The position numbers and the translations under genes were made by a program. A stretch of 64,000 nt of DNA from Sulfurospirillum cavolei (lineage in GTDB: Bacteria; Campylobacterota; Campylobacteria; Campylobacterales; Sulfurospirillaceae). This document shows, piece by piece, positions 7,913 to 17,709 of the stretch (positions within the stretch are counted from its first letter, which is position 1; every line of letters starts with the position of its first letter). The stretch is from assembly GCF_000813325.1 (NCBI RefSeq), contig NZ_BBQE01000008.1. One strand, 5' to 3'. The notes beneath the pieces were generated by a model, which saw only the letters and a program-made list of their open reading frames with translations, did not search any database and was not told the DNA's origin.

Positions 7913-9048
7913 ACGTTGTTTCGGTCATCGATTCGTTTAAAGGGTGTGCAAGTTCTTCGGAACTCTCTTCGTGGGTTCGCGAGGCGATTTTAGAGGTCTT
8001 TCCCGATGCAAGCGTGCATTCGTGCCTGATTGCCGACGGCGGCGAAGGGATGATCGACGCTTTGCTTGCCAACGTTGAGGGCGAACGCTTTACATGTAAG
8101 GTTCACGACCCTTTGATGCGCGAAATCGAAGCGCATTACGCTATTTTAAAAGACGGTACGACGGCCGTTATCGAGACGGCGCAAGCCGCGGGTTTGCCTT
8201 TGGTTCAAGCTTCGCAACGAAATCCCTTATTAACGACGACGTACGGCGTGGGTGAACTCATTCACGATGCGCTTGCGCGAGGATGCAAAAAAGTGATTAT
8301 CGGACTTGGCGGAAGTGCGACCAACGATGCGGGAATCGGCATGCTTCACGCTTTGGGTTTTCGTTTCCTCGACCGCGAAGGTCGCGTGCTTTTTCAAGGC
8401 GGAGAGGTTTTGGAAAAGATTCATACGATCGATCGAAGCGGTGCGCTCAACGCATTAAAATCATGCGAGTTTATTGCTGCGTGCGACGTGGAAAATCCGA
8501 TGATAGGCGTTAACGGTAGTGCACGTGTCTATGCGGCGCAAAAAGGGGCGGACGCTTCGATGATAGAGCGTTTGGAATCGGGCATGCAACACTTCGCGCA
8601 ACGTTTGGAGCGGGCGCTGGGACACGACGTCGCGTCGCAAAAAGGTTCCGGAGCCGCCGGCGGTATTGCCGGAGGATTGCATGCTTTTTTAAATGCGCGT
8701 TTAGCGTCCGGAATCGAAATTTTATTGGACGAGATGCGTTTTGACGCGCTGATCGAAGATGCCGATCTTGTGATCAGCGGCGAAGGACGCATCGATGCGC
8801 AATCGTTGATAGGTAAAGTCCTCAGCGGCGTTGCCAAACGGTGTCAAAAAGCGCATGTCCCGCTCATCGCTTTAGGCGGCGGTATCGACGACGCTTTGGA
8901 AGAACATGTCGGTATCGACGCGCTTTTTTCGATTATGCGCTACCCCATGCGTTTGGAAGAGGCGATGAACAAAGCCAATGCGCAAAAGCTGACGCGCCAG
9001 AGCGTTAAAGAAATTTTTCGGCTGATTCAAGCCGTGCGACGAAAGTAG
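7909..9048 (+). CDS. Glycerate kinase (GlxK/GarK family)
   Basis: 379 residues, class I glycerate kinase. It phosphorylates D-glycerate with ATP, feeding 2-phosphoglycerate (or 3-phosphoglycerate) into lower glycolysis. Family landmarks are present: DSFKGCASSSEL near residue 7, IADGGEGMIDAL near 43, GLGGSATNDAGIGML near 130 and SGEGRIDAQS near 285. Full length. It overlaps ogt by 4 nt and is followed by rqcH after 4 nt. A glyoxylate/glycerate route is the usual context but no other gene of it is in the window. Confidence 0.9.
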   Translation: MNVVSVIDSFKGCASSSELSSWVREAILEVFPDASVHSCLIADGGEGMIDALLANVEGERFTCKVHDPLMREIEAHYAILKDGTTAVIETAQAAGLPLVQASQRNPLLTTTYGVGELIHDALARGCKKVIIGLGGSATNDAGIGMLHALGFRFLDREGRVLFQGGEVLEKIHTIDRSGALNALKSCEFIAACDVENPMIGVNGSARVYAAQKGADASMIERLESGMQHFAQRLERALGHDVASQKGSGAAGGIAGGLHAFLNARLASGIEILLDEMRFDALIEDADLVISGEGRIDAQSLIGKVLSGVAKRCQKAHVPLIALGGGIDDALEEHVGIDALFSIMRYPMRLEEAMNKANAQKLTRQSVKEIFRLIQAVRRK

Positions 9049-9052
9049 GATT

Positions 9053-10378
9053 ATGAAATACCAAGAGTTGATTTTACTGAACGATTTTTTACGCAACTAT
9101 CGTAAGATCTCGTCCATTCATCGTGTAGACGATAGCGTGCTTCGCATCGTTTTCGAATCGGGAGATCCTTTGTTTATCGACCTTTCTCGGAATGATTCGT
9201 ACCTGTTTTACAAAAGCGATTTTAAACAATCCAAACGCTATAGCGCGCCTTTTGACGTATTGTTGAACAAGCGTTTCGCCAATGCGACGATCGAGAAGAT
9301 CGCGCTTGAAAAAAATAATCGGATTTTACGCTTACATGTCAAAGCAAGTTCCAGCTACAAAGCCCTTTTAACGACCTTGCAGTTGGAGTTTACGGGACGC
9401 AATACCAACGCGATTTTGTTGGACGAAAACGAAGTCGTGCTGGAAGCGTTACGACACATCGACCCGAGCGTTTCGTTTCGAAGCGTTAAAGTGGGCGAAA
9501 TTTTGGAGAAACTGCCGCCCAAAGAGATGAAAGAAAAGCCGTTTGTTTTGGAAGAGCCTTTTGAGGAGTATTTGAAACATGCGTATGACAAAAGGTTACA
9601 TGTCAAGCTTTTTGAGCTTAAAAATCAAAAAATCGCGCACTTACGCAAGAAAATCGAAACCTTAGTCGCGGCGATCGCGGCATTGGAAAACGAAGAAGAG
9701 CTCTTAGCGCGAAGTACGCAGGCGCAAACGCAAGCGTCGATCGTCCTTGCCAATTTACATGCGGTCAAAGCGTATCAAGAAAAAGTACGTTTGTACGATT
9801 TTGAGGGTAACGAAGTCGACATTGAATTGCCCTTGGCGCATTCGCCTCAGCACGCCGCCAATCTTTTGTTTAAAAAATCGAAAAAATTGCGACAAAAAGC
9901 ACTTTCGATCCATCGACAGCGTGAAAATCTCGAGGAGAAGAAGCTCTTTTTGGAACGTATGGTCAGTGTCGTCGATGCGGCGAGCGACGTGGAGGAAATC
10001 GGTATTTTGACGCCGAAAGTAACGAAAAGCAAACAAAAAGGGGACGATAAGAACTACGAGACGTTCTTTTTGGAAGGGTATCGCATTTTGCTCGGCAAAA
10101 ACGAGAAAGGCAATATCGCGCTTTTGCAAGAGGCGAAAAAGAGCGATATTTGGTTACATGTCAAGGACGTTCCGTCCGCACATGTCATTATTTGTACCGA
10201 AAAACAGAGTGTTCCGGAGACGGTTTTGGTCTTTGCCGCGAAGGTGTGCGTTGATTTTAGCATGACGCAAAAGGGCGGTTATTTAGTCGATTATACCCCG
10301 CGCAAAAACGTCAAACCGTATGATGGAGCAAATGTTGCTTATGAAACGTATCAGACCTTAAAGATTTACAAAGCATAA
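9053..10378 (+). CDS. rqcH: NFACT-domain protein, RqcH/Rqc2 homologue
   Basis: 441 residues, shorter than RqcH of Bacillus (about 570). The N-terminal NFACT-N region ends with LEFTGRNTNAILLDENEVVLEALRHI; a charged coiled coil spans about 185-300; the NFACT-R domain lies at the C-terminus with WLHVKDVPSAHVII, the typical DIW-HV-D-P--HV pattern. Homologues bind obstructed 50S-peptidyl-tRNA complexes and recruit tRNA-Ala for alanine tailing; older annotations call them fibronectin-binding proteins. Gene order with the next small protein, cdsA and dxr is as I know it from Campylobacter jejuni. Three TTACATGTC copies lie inside it, each read as LHV. Confidence 0.87.
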   Translation: MKYQELILLNDFLRNYRKISSIHRVDDSVLRIVFESGDPLFIDLSRNDSYLFYKSDFKQSKRYSAPFDVLLNKRFANATIEKIALEKNNRILRLHVKASSSYKALLTTLQLEFTGRNTNAILLDENEVVLEALRHIDPSVSFRSVKVGEILEKLPPKEMKEKPFVLEEPFEEYLKHAYDKRLHVKLFELKNQKIAHLRKKIETLVAAIAALENEEELLARSTQAQTQASIVLANLHAVKAYQEKVRLYDFEGNEVDIELPLAHSPQHAANLLFKKSKKLRQKALSIHRQRENLEEKKLFLERMVSVVDAASDVEEIGILTPKVTKSKQKGDDKNYETFFLEGYRILLGKNEKGNIALLQEAKKSDIWLHVKDVPSAHVIICTEKQSVPETVLVFAAKVCVDFSMTQKGGYLVDYTPRKNVKPYDGANVAYETYQTLKIYKA

Positions 10379-10484
10379 ATTCCGGCTCGCAAGAGTCGTA
10401 TCGGGGAAAAAGAGCAATTCACGTGCCGTAGCGGCTGAAACGGGGGCGTTTTAAAATGCCCGTTACACGCATTGGGAGGCGAAC

Positions 10485-10805
10485 ATGGCGGTAGGTCCCA
10501 TCGGTAGTCTGATTTACGCAAATCAGATGATGCATATTCAAGCCTCGAAAGAGGCGGATTATAATAGCAGTGCGCAGATGCAGCAAACCTTGGCGGCGGC
10601 GATGCAAAACGAAAAAGAAGAGGTCGTTCAAGAAGTGCGCCCTGCCGAAGAGAGTTACAAGATCGATCCTGAAAACGAGCATGAGCGTCAAAAGAGCGAC
10701 GAAGAGCAAGAAGAGCAGGCGCAACACCGCGAAGAACATGCCAAAGAGTCCAAAGAGGAAGAAGAGGTGCCGTTGCATCAAGGCCTTTTGGATGTCAAAG
10801 CTTAA
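10485..10805 (+). CDS. Conserved small acidic coiled-coil protein of unknown function
   Basis: 106 residues. The first half is ordinary (GPIGSLIYANQMMHIQASK), the second is extremely rich in Glu, Gln and Lys and probably forms a single helix or coiled coil. No signal peptide or membrane segment. I do not recognise a domain. The position between rqcH and cdsA is kept in Campylobacter jejuni, where a small hypothetical protein also sits, which supports a real gene. GGGAGG precedes ATG. Upstream (10379-10484) is a 106-bp gap with an imperfect palindrome around 10440-10462. Confidence 0.75.
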   Translation: MAVGPIGSLIYANQMMHIQASKEADYNSSAQMQQTLAAAMQNEKEEVVQEVRPAEESYKIDPENEHERQKSDEEQEEQAQHREEHAKESKEEEEVPLHQGLLDVKA

Positions 10806-10860
10806 CTTCACGTCCGCTTTGCTATGATTCGTGAACATAAAATCGACATAAAGAGTACTT

Positions 10861-11625
10861 ATGAACTTTAAAACGTTGTACGAAAGCAATAAAGAGCGCG
10901 TCGTCACGGGATTTGGCCTCTTGGCACTCGCCGCCGTGATCGCTTTTGTCAATAGTACGCTATTGACGTGGGCCATTTTGGGTGTGATGTATCTGTTCGC
11001 GTTTCATGAAGCGATGGCACTTTTTAACGTGAAAGACGTCAAGCTTTACGTTTATGCCGTCGTATTGTGGCTTGCGGCGTTTTTCTACCCGAACCCCGAC
11101 GATTTGGTGTACCTCTCTCTCATGCTTTATCTAGCGGTAATGGCGTACCGTAAAGAGGTCGATTATAAACTCCTCGCACCGTTTTTTTACCCTTCGATTT
11201 CGATGTTGTTTTTGTATACGCTCTACCATGATTTCGGCATGAGTGTTTTAATTTGGTTGGTGATCATTGTGGCGTTAACGGATACGGGAGCGTATTTTGT
11301 CGGTAAAAGTATCGGTAAGACGCCTTTTAGTGCGACTTCTCCGAACAAAACATGGGAAGGCTTTTTCGGCGGCGTAGGCATCGCAACCGTCGCCGGAGCG
11401 TTGTACGGCACGCTTTTCGTACCCTTATGGCTCTCGTTGGCGATTGCGTTACTCAGCTCGGTTGCGTCGATCTTCGGCGATCTTTTCGAGAGTTACCTTA
11501 AGCGTGAAGCGGGCGTGAAAGACAGCGGCACGTTGTTTCCCGGACACGGCGGAATGCTAGACCGCTTGGACGGTTACCTTTTCGGCGGCGTCGTGATGGT
11601 GATTTTACTTCGAGGACTCGCATAG
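10861..11625 (+). CDS. cdsA: Phosphatidate cytidylyltransferase
   Basis: 254 residues, a polytopic inner-membrane enzyme that makes CDP-diacylglycerol from CTP and phosphatidate, the branch point for all phospholipids. Several hydrophobic helices are evident. The CDP-alcohol signature is present at the C-terminal end (SIFGDLFESYLKREAGVKDS then PGHGGMLDRLDGYLF), with the conserved Asp residues. The stop is immediately followed by the dxr start, so the two are an operon, as in Campylobacter. Length is normal. Confidence 0.94.
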   Translation: MNFKTLYESNKERVVTGFGLLALAAVIAFVNSTLLTWAILGVMYLFAFHEAMALFNVKDVKLYVYAVVLWLAAFFYPNPDDLVYLSLMLYLAVMAYRKEVDYKLLAPFFYPSISMLFLYTLYHDFGMSVLIWLVIIVALTDTGAYFVGKSIGKTPFSATSPNKTWEGFFGGVGIATVAGALYGTLFVPLWLSLAIALLSSVASIFGDLFESYLKREAGVKDSGTLFPGHGGMLDRLDGYLFGGVVMVILLRGLA

Positions 11626-12693
11626 ATGGTCATACTAGGCTCTACCGGCTCTATCGGCGTCAATGCGCTGATCATTGCGGAGCGTTTTAACGTTTACGTC
11701 GAAGCGTTGGTTGCCGGAAAAAATATCGCGCTTTTGAACGAACAAATCGAAAAATTTCATCCCGAATACGTTGCCATCAGCGATCCTAACGATCGCCCTT
11801 TCGTAAAACACGCGCACGTGTTTGTCGGCAAAGAGGGGATTTTGGAGCTCTTGGGCAAATGCAAAAGCCACATCGTTTTGAACGCGTTGGTCGGTTTTGT
11901 CGGTTTGGCTCCGAGTATCGAAGCGTTGCGTTTGGGTAAGCAACTCGCCCTTGCCAATAAAGAATCCTTGGTCGTAGCGGGGCACCTTTTGGATACCGCG
12001 CGTATTACGCCGATCGATAGCGAGCACTTCGGTTTATGGTATTTGCAGGGCAAACGTCCCGTAACGCGGATGATGATTACCGCAAGCGGCGGTGCGTTTC
12101 GCGATACGCCGTTGGAAGCTTTGCCTCACATGTCGTTTCAAGACGCGCTCAAACACCCCAATTGGAGTATGGGTGCGAAAATTACGATCGATAGTGCTAG
12201 CATGACCAATAAACTCTTCGAACTGTTAGAAGCCCGTTGGCTTTTCGGATGCGAGCAACTTGACGCAATGATCGAACCTAGCTCGCTGATTCATGCTTTC
12301 GTGAGTTTTAAAGACGGCAGTACGACCGCACACTTGGCGCAAGCGGACATGAAACTTCCTATCGCGTTTGCGATGTTGGGCGAAATCAAAGAAGAGATAC
12401 TCCCTCCGCTTGATTTGAGTACGCTTCAGGGCTTTTCGTTCCAAGCGATCGATCCGAGGCGTTATCCGATCTGGGAAATTAAAGAGGAAATTTTAGCCAA
12501 TCCCACACGAGGCGTCGTGATTAACGCCGCCAACGAAGTGGGCGTTACGAAATTTTATAACCGCGAAATTAACATCGTCGAGTTAGCGGAATTGAGTAAA
12601 AAAGCCTTTTTCCGTTTTAAAGAGGTTTCTCCGAGCAATTTACAAGAAGTTTTTGAAATCGATCGGGAAGTACGGGCTTTTTGTTTACGCTAA
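11626..12693 (+). CDS. dxr: 1-deoxy-D-xylulose 5-phosphate reductoisomerase
   Basis: 355 residues (about 40 shorter than the E. coli enzyme, as usual in this phylum). It converts DXP to MEP with NADPH, the first committed step of the MEP isoprenoid pathway. The N-terminal Rossmann motif LGSTGSIG, the metal-binding region PIDSEH, the flexible loop around TASGGAFRDT, and the NKLFELLEARWLF segment are all visible. ATG directly abuts the cdsA stop (no spacer), so translation is probably coupled. Confidence 0.94.
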   Translation: MVILGSTGSIGVNALIIAERFNVYVEALVAGKNIALLNEQIEKFHPEYVAISDPNDRPFVKHAHVFVGKEGILELLGKCKSHIVLNALVGFVGLAPSIEALRLGKQLALANKESLVVAGHLLDTARITPIDSEHFGLWYLQGKRPVTRMMITASGGAFRDTPLEALPHMSFQDALKHPNWSMGAKITIDSASMTNKLFELLEARWLFGCEQLDAMIEPSSLIHAFVSFKDGSTTAHLAQADMKLPIAFAMLGEIKEEILPPLDLSTLQGFSFQAIDPRRYPIWEIKEEILANPTRGVVINAANEVGVTKFYNREINIVELAELSKKAFFRFKEVSPSNLQEVFEIDREVRAFCLR

Positions 12694-12738
12694 ATTTCAA
12701 AAATCGTGTGTGAAAAAATCTATCGCAAAGAGGTGTGA

Positions 12739-13992
12739 ATGCTAAGTCGTACCGACTATAACTTTCGGCTTAAAGACAGTATTATCGGGCTTCAGTTCTT
12801 ATTTGTTGCCTTTGGGGCATTGGTGTTGGTGCCGATTCTCACGGGGCTTGATCCTAACGTGGCATTGTTTACCGCGGGGCTTGGAACACTTTTGTTTCAA
12901 TTGACGACGCGCGAGCAAATCCCTCCGATCTTTCTTGCTTCGTCTTTCTCGTTTATCGCTCCGATTATTTACGGACTCAAAACGTGGGGCTTGCCCGGAA
13001 CGTTATGCGGTCTTGCGGCGGCAGGATTTTTCTATCTTTTTCTAAGCATTCTCGTTCGCTTAAAAGGAACGGAATTTTTACATAAAATTTTTCCGGCGGT
13101 CGTCGTAGGCCCCGTTATTATGACGATCGGCTTAATTCTCTCTCCGGTGGCGGTCAATATGGCGATGGGAAAAACGGGAGACGGAGCTATCGTCCTCGTG
13201 CCGCTCCATCAAGCGATGGCGGTTTCTTCTGCGGCATTGTTGGTGACGTTGCTGGTGGCGCTTTTGGGCAAAGGCGTACTTCGGTTATTGCCTATTTTAT
13301 GCGGTATCGTCGCGGGGTATAGCATTTCTTTGTTTTTAGGTATTGTCAATTTTGACGCGGTCGCGAAGGCTGCGTGGTTTGCGATTCCCCATTTCGTATT
13401 TCCCGAATGGAACGCGGAAGCGATCATCTATATTTTACCGATAGCCATCGCTCCGGCGGTCGAGCATGTCGGCGGTATTTTGACGATCAGCAACGTGACG
13501 AAGACGGATTATTTGAAAAAGCCGGGTTTAAAAACGACGCTTTTGGGCGATGCGATCGCCACAAGCGCGGCTTCATTGCTCGGAGGACCGCCGAATACGA
13601 CCTATTCGGAAGTGACGGGAGCCGTGACCATCACGAAAGCGTTTAATCCCGCGATTATGACGTGGGCGGCGATTTTTGCGATTATCTTGGCGTTTGTCGG
13701 AAAACTCGGCGGACTTTTGGCGACGATCCCCGTTCCCGTTATGGGCGGCATTTTACTGTTGCTTTTCGGCATTATCGCTTCTATCGGTATCGGAACGATG
13801 GTACGCGAGAAAGTCGATATGAATAATCCGCGCAATATGATTATCGTCTCGATGATCTTAGTCCTTGCCATCGGCGGCATGGTCGTCGATATGGGCGGTG
13901 TCGCGTTTAGCGGTATCGGTTTAGGTGCGATCGCGGGCATCGTACTCAACTTGGTTTTGCCGCAAGGGCATTATACGAACGAACACGAATAA
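12739..13992 (+). CDS. uraA: NCS2-family uracil/xanthine permease
   Basis: 417 residues with about 12-14 hydrophobic segments. A nucleobase:H+ symporter of the UraA type. The family motif around the conserved Glu (APAVEHVGGI) and the later GGPPNTTYSE loop are intact; the NTTY form favours uracil over xanthine specificity. Uracil phosphoribosyltransferase (upp) is encoded 45 kb away in this window, so an uptake-salvage pathway is present although not as one operon. It is followed by the AGCS symporter after 15 bp. GAGGTG precedes ATG. Confidence 0.88.
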   Translation: MLSRTDYNFRLKDSIIGLQFLFVAFGALVLVPILTGLDPNVALFTAGLGTLLFQLTTREQIPPIFLASSFSFIAPIIYGLKTWGLPGTLCGLAAAGFFYLFLSILVRLKGTEFLHKIFPAVVVGPVIMTIGLILSPVAVNMAMGKTGDGAIVLVPLHQAMAVSSAALLVTLLVALLGKGVLRLLPILCGIVAGYSISLFLGIVNFDAVAKAAWFAIPHFVFPEWNAEAIIYILPIAIAPAVEHVGGILTISNVTKTDYLKKPGLKTTLLGDAIATSAASLLGGPPNTTYSEVTGAVTITKAFNPAIMTWAAIFAIILAFVGKLGGLLATIPVPVMGGILLLLFGIIASIGIGTMVREKVDMNNPRNMIIVSMILVLAIGGMVVDMGGVAFSGIGLGAIAGIVLNLVLPQGHYTNEHE

Positions 13993-14007
13993 ATTAAAGG
14001 AAGAGGA

Positions 14008-15339
14008 ATGGAGTTGATTGAAAAAATCGTATCGACGCTCTCAGGTATCGTCTGGGGCGCTCCGATGCTGGTCTTGCTCGTCGGAACGGGCATTTATTTG
14101 ACGGTAATTTTAAAAGGCATGCAGTTTTGGGCATTACCGCATGCGATGAAGCTGATTTTTCATAAAGAAGAAGACGGTGCGGGCGAAATTAGCCATTTTG
14201 CGGCGTTAATGACGGCACTTGCCGCCACGGTCGGTATCGGAAATATCGTGGGTGTTGCGACTGCGATTACGCTTGGCGGTCCGGGTGCCGTATTTTGGAT
14301 GTGGATGACGGGATTGGTCGGAATGGCGACCAAATATTCCGAAGCGGTTTTAGCGGTCAAATACCGTCAACATAGCCACCACCACGGCTTTAAGGGCGGA
14401 CCGATGTATTATTTGACGTACGGTCTTAACATGCCCAAACTCGGTCTTGCGTTTGCGCTTTTTACGGCATTGGCGGCATTCGGTATCGGAAATATGACGC
14501 AAGCCAATGCGGTTGCGACGATTTTGGAAACGCAAATGAGCGTTCCGACATGGGTGACGGGCGTCGTACTTTTAACGTTGACGGCGGTCGTTATTTTGGG
14601 CGGTATCAAATCCATCGGACGTTTTACGTCGTTTCTCGTTCCGTTTATGATTTTGGTGTACGTTGCGGTTTCGTTGGTGATTTTATGTATGAACCTCGAT
14701 AAATTACCGCATGCGTTGAGTTTGATTTTTTACCACGCATTCAATCCGATAGCCGCAGGCGGCGGATTTGTGGGTGCGACGATGGCGGCGGCGATTCGTT
14801 ACGGCGTAGCGCGCGGTGTTTTTTCGAACGAATCGGGTTTAGGTTCTGCTCCGATTGCGGCGGCGGCGGCAAAAACGAACGATCCGGTACGTCAAGCACT
14901 CGTGAGTATGACGCAAACGTTTATCGATACGCTGGTCGTCTGCTCTATGACGGCTTTGATTATTTTAATTTCTCCGTTTTGGCAAGAAGGCGTGAGCCCT
15001 GGGCTCTTGACGATGAAGAGCTTTGAGCTTTACTTAGGATCGTTCGGTACGATCGTCGTGGTCGTCTCGACGGTGTTGTTTGCGTATTCGACGATTTTGG
15101 GATGGAGTTATTACGGCGAAAAGGCGTTTGAGTACCTTTTGGGCGAACGCTTTATTCGTTTGTACCGCGTTTTATTTATCGCGGGCGTTATGGTCGGTTC
15201 GATGATGAAGCTGGAGTTCGTGTGGAACTTCTCGGATTTAATGAACGGTATGATGGCGATTCCCAATTTGATTGCGCTTTTATTGCTCTCCAAAGTGATT
15301 GCAAGCGAAAGCAAACGCTATTTTGAGAGTCTAAAGTAG
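14008..15339 (+). CDS. Sodium:alanine/glycine symporter (AGCS family)
   Basis: 443 residues, about 11 membrane helices. AGCS proteins take up alanine, glycine or related amino acids with Na+. The signature ATVGIGNIVGVATAITLGGPG near the N-terminus and GVARGVFSNESGLGSAPIAA in the middle are both complete. AAGGAAGAGG precedes the ATG, 15 bp after the uraA stop. The next gene begins 6 bp later, so these may form one transcript. The exact substrate is not readable from sequence. Confidence 0.92.
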   Translation: MELIEKIVSTLSGIVWGAPMLVLLVGTGIYLTVILKGMQFWALPHAMKLIFHKEEDGAGEISHFAALMTALAATVGIGNIVGVATAITLGGPGAVFWMWMTGLVGMATKYSEAVLAVKYRQHSHHHGFKGGPMYYLTYGLNMPKLGLAFALFTALAAFGIGNMTQANAVATILETQMSVPTWVTGVVLLTLTAVVILGGIKSIGRFTSFLVPFMILVYVAVSLVILCMNLDKLPHALSLIFYHAFNPIAAGGGFVGATMAAAIRYGVARGVFSNESGLGSAPIAAAAAKTNDPVRQALVSMTQTFIDTLVVCSMTALIILISPFWQEGVSPGLLTMKSFELYLGSFGTIVVVVSTVLFAYSTILGWSYYGEKAFEYLLGERFIRLYRVLFIAGVMVGSMMKLEFVWNFSDLMNGMMAIPNLIALLLLSKVIASESKRYFESLK

Positions 15340-15345
15340 GGAACG

Positions 15346-16467
15346 ATGTTTCGCCTCTCCTTTGCCTTGGCCGCCGTTGCGGTTTTAACGTTGATCAACG
15401 TCTATACGTATCGGAGGTTTTTACGACGTTTGGAGCTTTTCGCGCGCTTGGGCAAAGGTATGATGTGGGGGACGATCGTGGTAACGCTTTGCGAAATTCT
15501 CTATTTCGCGGTGTTGCGCCTCGATACCCTCAATCCGCTTCTTTTCGGTCTTTTTTCTTCGCTCGTCGGCATTTCGTTTATGCTCTTTTGCGTGGCGATC
15601 GTGTACGATTTGATGCAGGTTCCCTATGCCAAAATTCCGCACGATTATTCCAGACGTCTTTTCCTCAAAACGGTGCTCGACGTAACGATGTTGCTTTTGG
15701 CGTTTTCGTATATGTTCAAAGGTTTTATCAACGGCTTTAAGGCACCCGTTTTGAACGAGAAAGAGGTTTTTATCGACGGATTGGGCGAGCCATTGAGTAT
15801 CGTACAGTTAAGCGACGTGCATTTGGGCAAAAGCTTGGGCAAAGCGTTTTTGGACGATTTGGTCTTACGTATCAATTCGTTGGATGCGGATATCGTCGTC
15901 ATTACGGGCGATTTGGTCGATATGCCCGTCTCCAAAATCGGCGATCAACTGGAGAGTTTACGCACGCTAAAGAGCCGTTTCGGGGTCTATTTCGTTCCGG
16001 GCAATCATGAGTATTTTTACGGGGTGCATACGATTATGGAGCGTTTGGAGGCTTTGGGCGTCGCGGTACTGAAAAACCGATCGGTTCTCATTGATGGGCG
16101 TATCAATCTGGTGGGCGTCACCGATATGATGGGAAAACGTTTTGATTTTTTACCGCCCGATTTGCCGCAAGCCTTCTTACATGTCAGAAACGATTTGCCG
16201 ACGGTTTTACTCTCGCATCAGCCTAAAATCGTTCAAGACCTTACCGACGAAAAGATCGACTTGATCATCAGCGGGCATACGCACGGCGGGCAGATTTTCC
16301 CGTTTGGGCTTTTGGTACTTTTAGATCAACCCTACTTAAGCGGTTTGTACCGCCATTCCGCCCGTATGCAGGTTTTCGTGAGTAACGGAGCGGGGTATTG
16401 GGGTCCGCCGGTACGCGTGATGGCACCGAGCGAGATCGTCACATTAAGGTTAAAGGCAAAGGTATGA
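15346..16467 (+). CDS. Membrane-anchored metallophosphoesterase (YaeI-like)
   Basis: 373 residues. The first about 140 residues contain four or five membrane helices. The rest is a calcineurin-like phosphoesterase with complete metal-binding motifs: LSDVHLG (about 156), VITGDLVD (about 185), PGNHEYF (about 221) and SGHTHGGQIFP (about 308). Relatives include YaeI, which acts on UDP-sugars or lipid-linked phosphates; substrate here is unknown. It overlaps the following lipoprotein gene by 4 nt (ATGA). Confidence 0.88.
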   Translation: MFRLSFALAAVAVLTLINVYTYRRFLRRLELFARLGKGMMWGTIVVTLCEILYFAVLRLDTLNPLLFGLFSSLVGISFMLFCVAIVYDLMQVPYAKIPHDYSRRLFLKTVLDVTMLLLAFSYMFKGFINGFKAPVLNEKEVFIDGLGEPLSIVQLSDVHLGKSLGKAFLDDLVLRINSLDADIVVITGDLVDMPVSKIGDQLESLRTLKSRFGVYFVPGNHEYFYGVHTIMERLEALGVAVLKNRSVLIDGRINLVGVTDMMGKRFDFLPPDLPQAFLHVRNDLPTVLLSHQPKIVQDLTDEKIDLIISGHTHGGQIFPFGLLVLLDQPYLSGLYRHSARMQVFVSNGAGYWGPPVRVMAPSEIVTLRLKAKV

Positions 16468-17003
16468 GATTTTTTTGGATCATCGCTTGCGCGGTTTTCT
16501 TTGCCGGATGCAGCGCGAAAGTCGAGGGCTTACATGTAGAGCCGCAAAACGTGGCGCAATTAACGTCTGATTTACAAGCGTTGGGCGATAACGTGGAGTA
16601 TAGCGAAGCGCGCTTGTTTGCCTATGAAGCGTTGTCGTACCCGCAAACTTTGGCGGAGCGTTACGGCTTAGTCTATCCTCCTACACTTCACAATCTTTTA
16701 ATCAATACGGGACTGAAAGAGCGTGGACTTTGCTATCAATGGAGCGAAGATATGATGGCGCATCTGAAAGGCTTGCACCTTCAAAGTTTCGATTTACGTT
16801 GGGGTGTTGCGAATAAAGGCGAGTTAAACGAACATAATTCGGTGGTTGTCGTAGCCAAAGGCGGCGCATTTCAAACGGGTATTTTAATCGACCCTTGGCG
16901 ACATTCGGGCGTATTGTATTGGGCGAAAGTCTCGGACGATCCGGAATACCGATGGGTTGAAAATCTCTCTCGTAGCAAATATTTCGGTACGGTTACGCAG
17001 TAA
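16464..17003 (+). CDS. Putative lipoprotein of unknown function
   Basis: 179 residues from ATG 16464, which forms an ATGA overlap with the phosphoesterase gene. A lipoprotein signal peptide is clear: a hydrophobic stretch ending FFAGCSAK, with the lipobox Cys at position 16. The mature part (about 160 residues) has conserved-looking Cys, Trp and His residues (GLCYQWSEDMMAHL; NEHNSVVVV; LIDPWRHSG), suggesting an enzyme-like alpha/beta fold, perhaps a papain-like fold with C-H-D spacing. I do not recognise the family. The 3' end overlaps the convergent methyltransferase gene by 11 nt. Confidence 0.75.
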   Translation: MRFFWIIACAVFFAGCSAKVEGLHVEPQNVAQLTSDLQALGDNVEYSEARLFAYEALSYPQTLAERYGLVYPPTLHNLLINTGLKERGLCYQWSEDMMAHLKGLHLQSFDLRWGVANKGELNEHNSVVVVAKGGAFQTGILIDPWRHSGVLYWAKVSDDPEYRWVENLSRSKYFGTVTQ

Positions 17004-17604
17004 GGTTTTTTTTCAGAATAATACGAATCACGCTGGCACGTCCGACATGTTGCGTGCCTTCGTTGAGCATCACGATCTCTTGAGAGAGCTTGAGCACTTT
17101 GCACGCTAGGCGTTTAATCCAAGCGATAATCGCGTTAATATCGTAAAGCAACAGTGCGTTTTTCGGCCCCCCGCTGTTGAAGTGAATTTGACTTTCGCTG
17201 AAAAGTTCGGCAATAAAAATCCCCTCCGGAGCCAATGCGGCAACGGCTTTTTCAAAAAGCATCCTTTGCTCGTTTTTTGCCAAATCCAAATAGGTGCAAA
17301 CAACCGCGTCGTAGATGGGTTCGGGCTGCCAATATTCTAAAAGGGTATGACGTGTTTTGATTGCGACATAGTGCTCTTTGGCACGCTTTCGCAGTTTGGC
17401 GAGCGCCACGTCGGAAGCGTCGAGAGCTTCGACGTTTAAGCCCAAATCGGCAAGGTAGATTGCATTGCGACCTTCGCCTTCGCCTAAGCAGATGCACCGT
17501 TTTGCGTGCACTAAGAGATCGACATGTTCTTTGATAAAAGCGTTGGGCGTTTCGCCGTAGATCATTTGGGCCGTTTGAAATTTTTCATTCCAAAATGCTT
17601 GCAT
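16993..17604 (-). CDS. Class I SAM-dependent methyltransferase
   Basis: 203 residues. Motif I is the GEGEGRNAIYLA form (about 41-52), followed by the acidic residue of motif II (EALDAS), a combination common in TehB-like and thiopurine-methyltransferase-like small-molecule methyltransferases. The substrate is not evident. Its start codon lies about 105 bp from the first unit of the 92/93-bp tandem array, whose units end in terminator-like hairpins directed toward this gene. It converges with the lipoprotein gene (11-nt overlap). Confidence 0.82.
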   Translation of the reverse strand: MQAFWNEKFQTAQMIYGETPNAFIKEHVDLLVHAKRCICLGEGEGRNAIYLADLGLNVEALDASDVALAKLRKRAKEHYVAIKTRHTLLEYWQPEPIYDAVVCTYLDLAKNEQRMLFEKAVAALAPEGIFIAELFSESQIHFNSGGPKNALLLYDINAIIAWIKRLACKVLKLSQEIVMLNEGTQHVGRASVIRIILKKNLTA

Positions 17605-17709
17605 CGACTTCCTTTTGTGACGTTAAAATTATTGTAACACAATTTAAATCAATGCAATCCTTTTTGAAGTACGTTATACTAAACTTCTCACAAAATGAGT
17701 TTTACAAGC

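Noticed and set aside
8042..8110. TTACATGTAA as a conventional transcription-factor operator
   Set aside because: Most copies are inside genes and not near promoters, which does not fit a normal operator; treated as a dispersed word instead.
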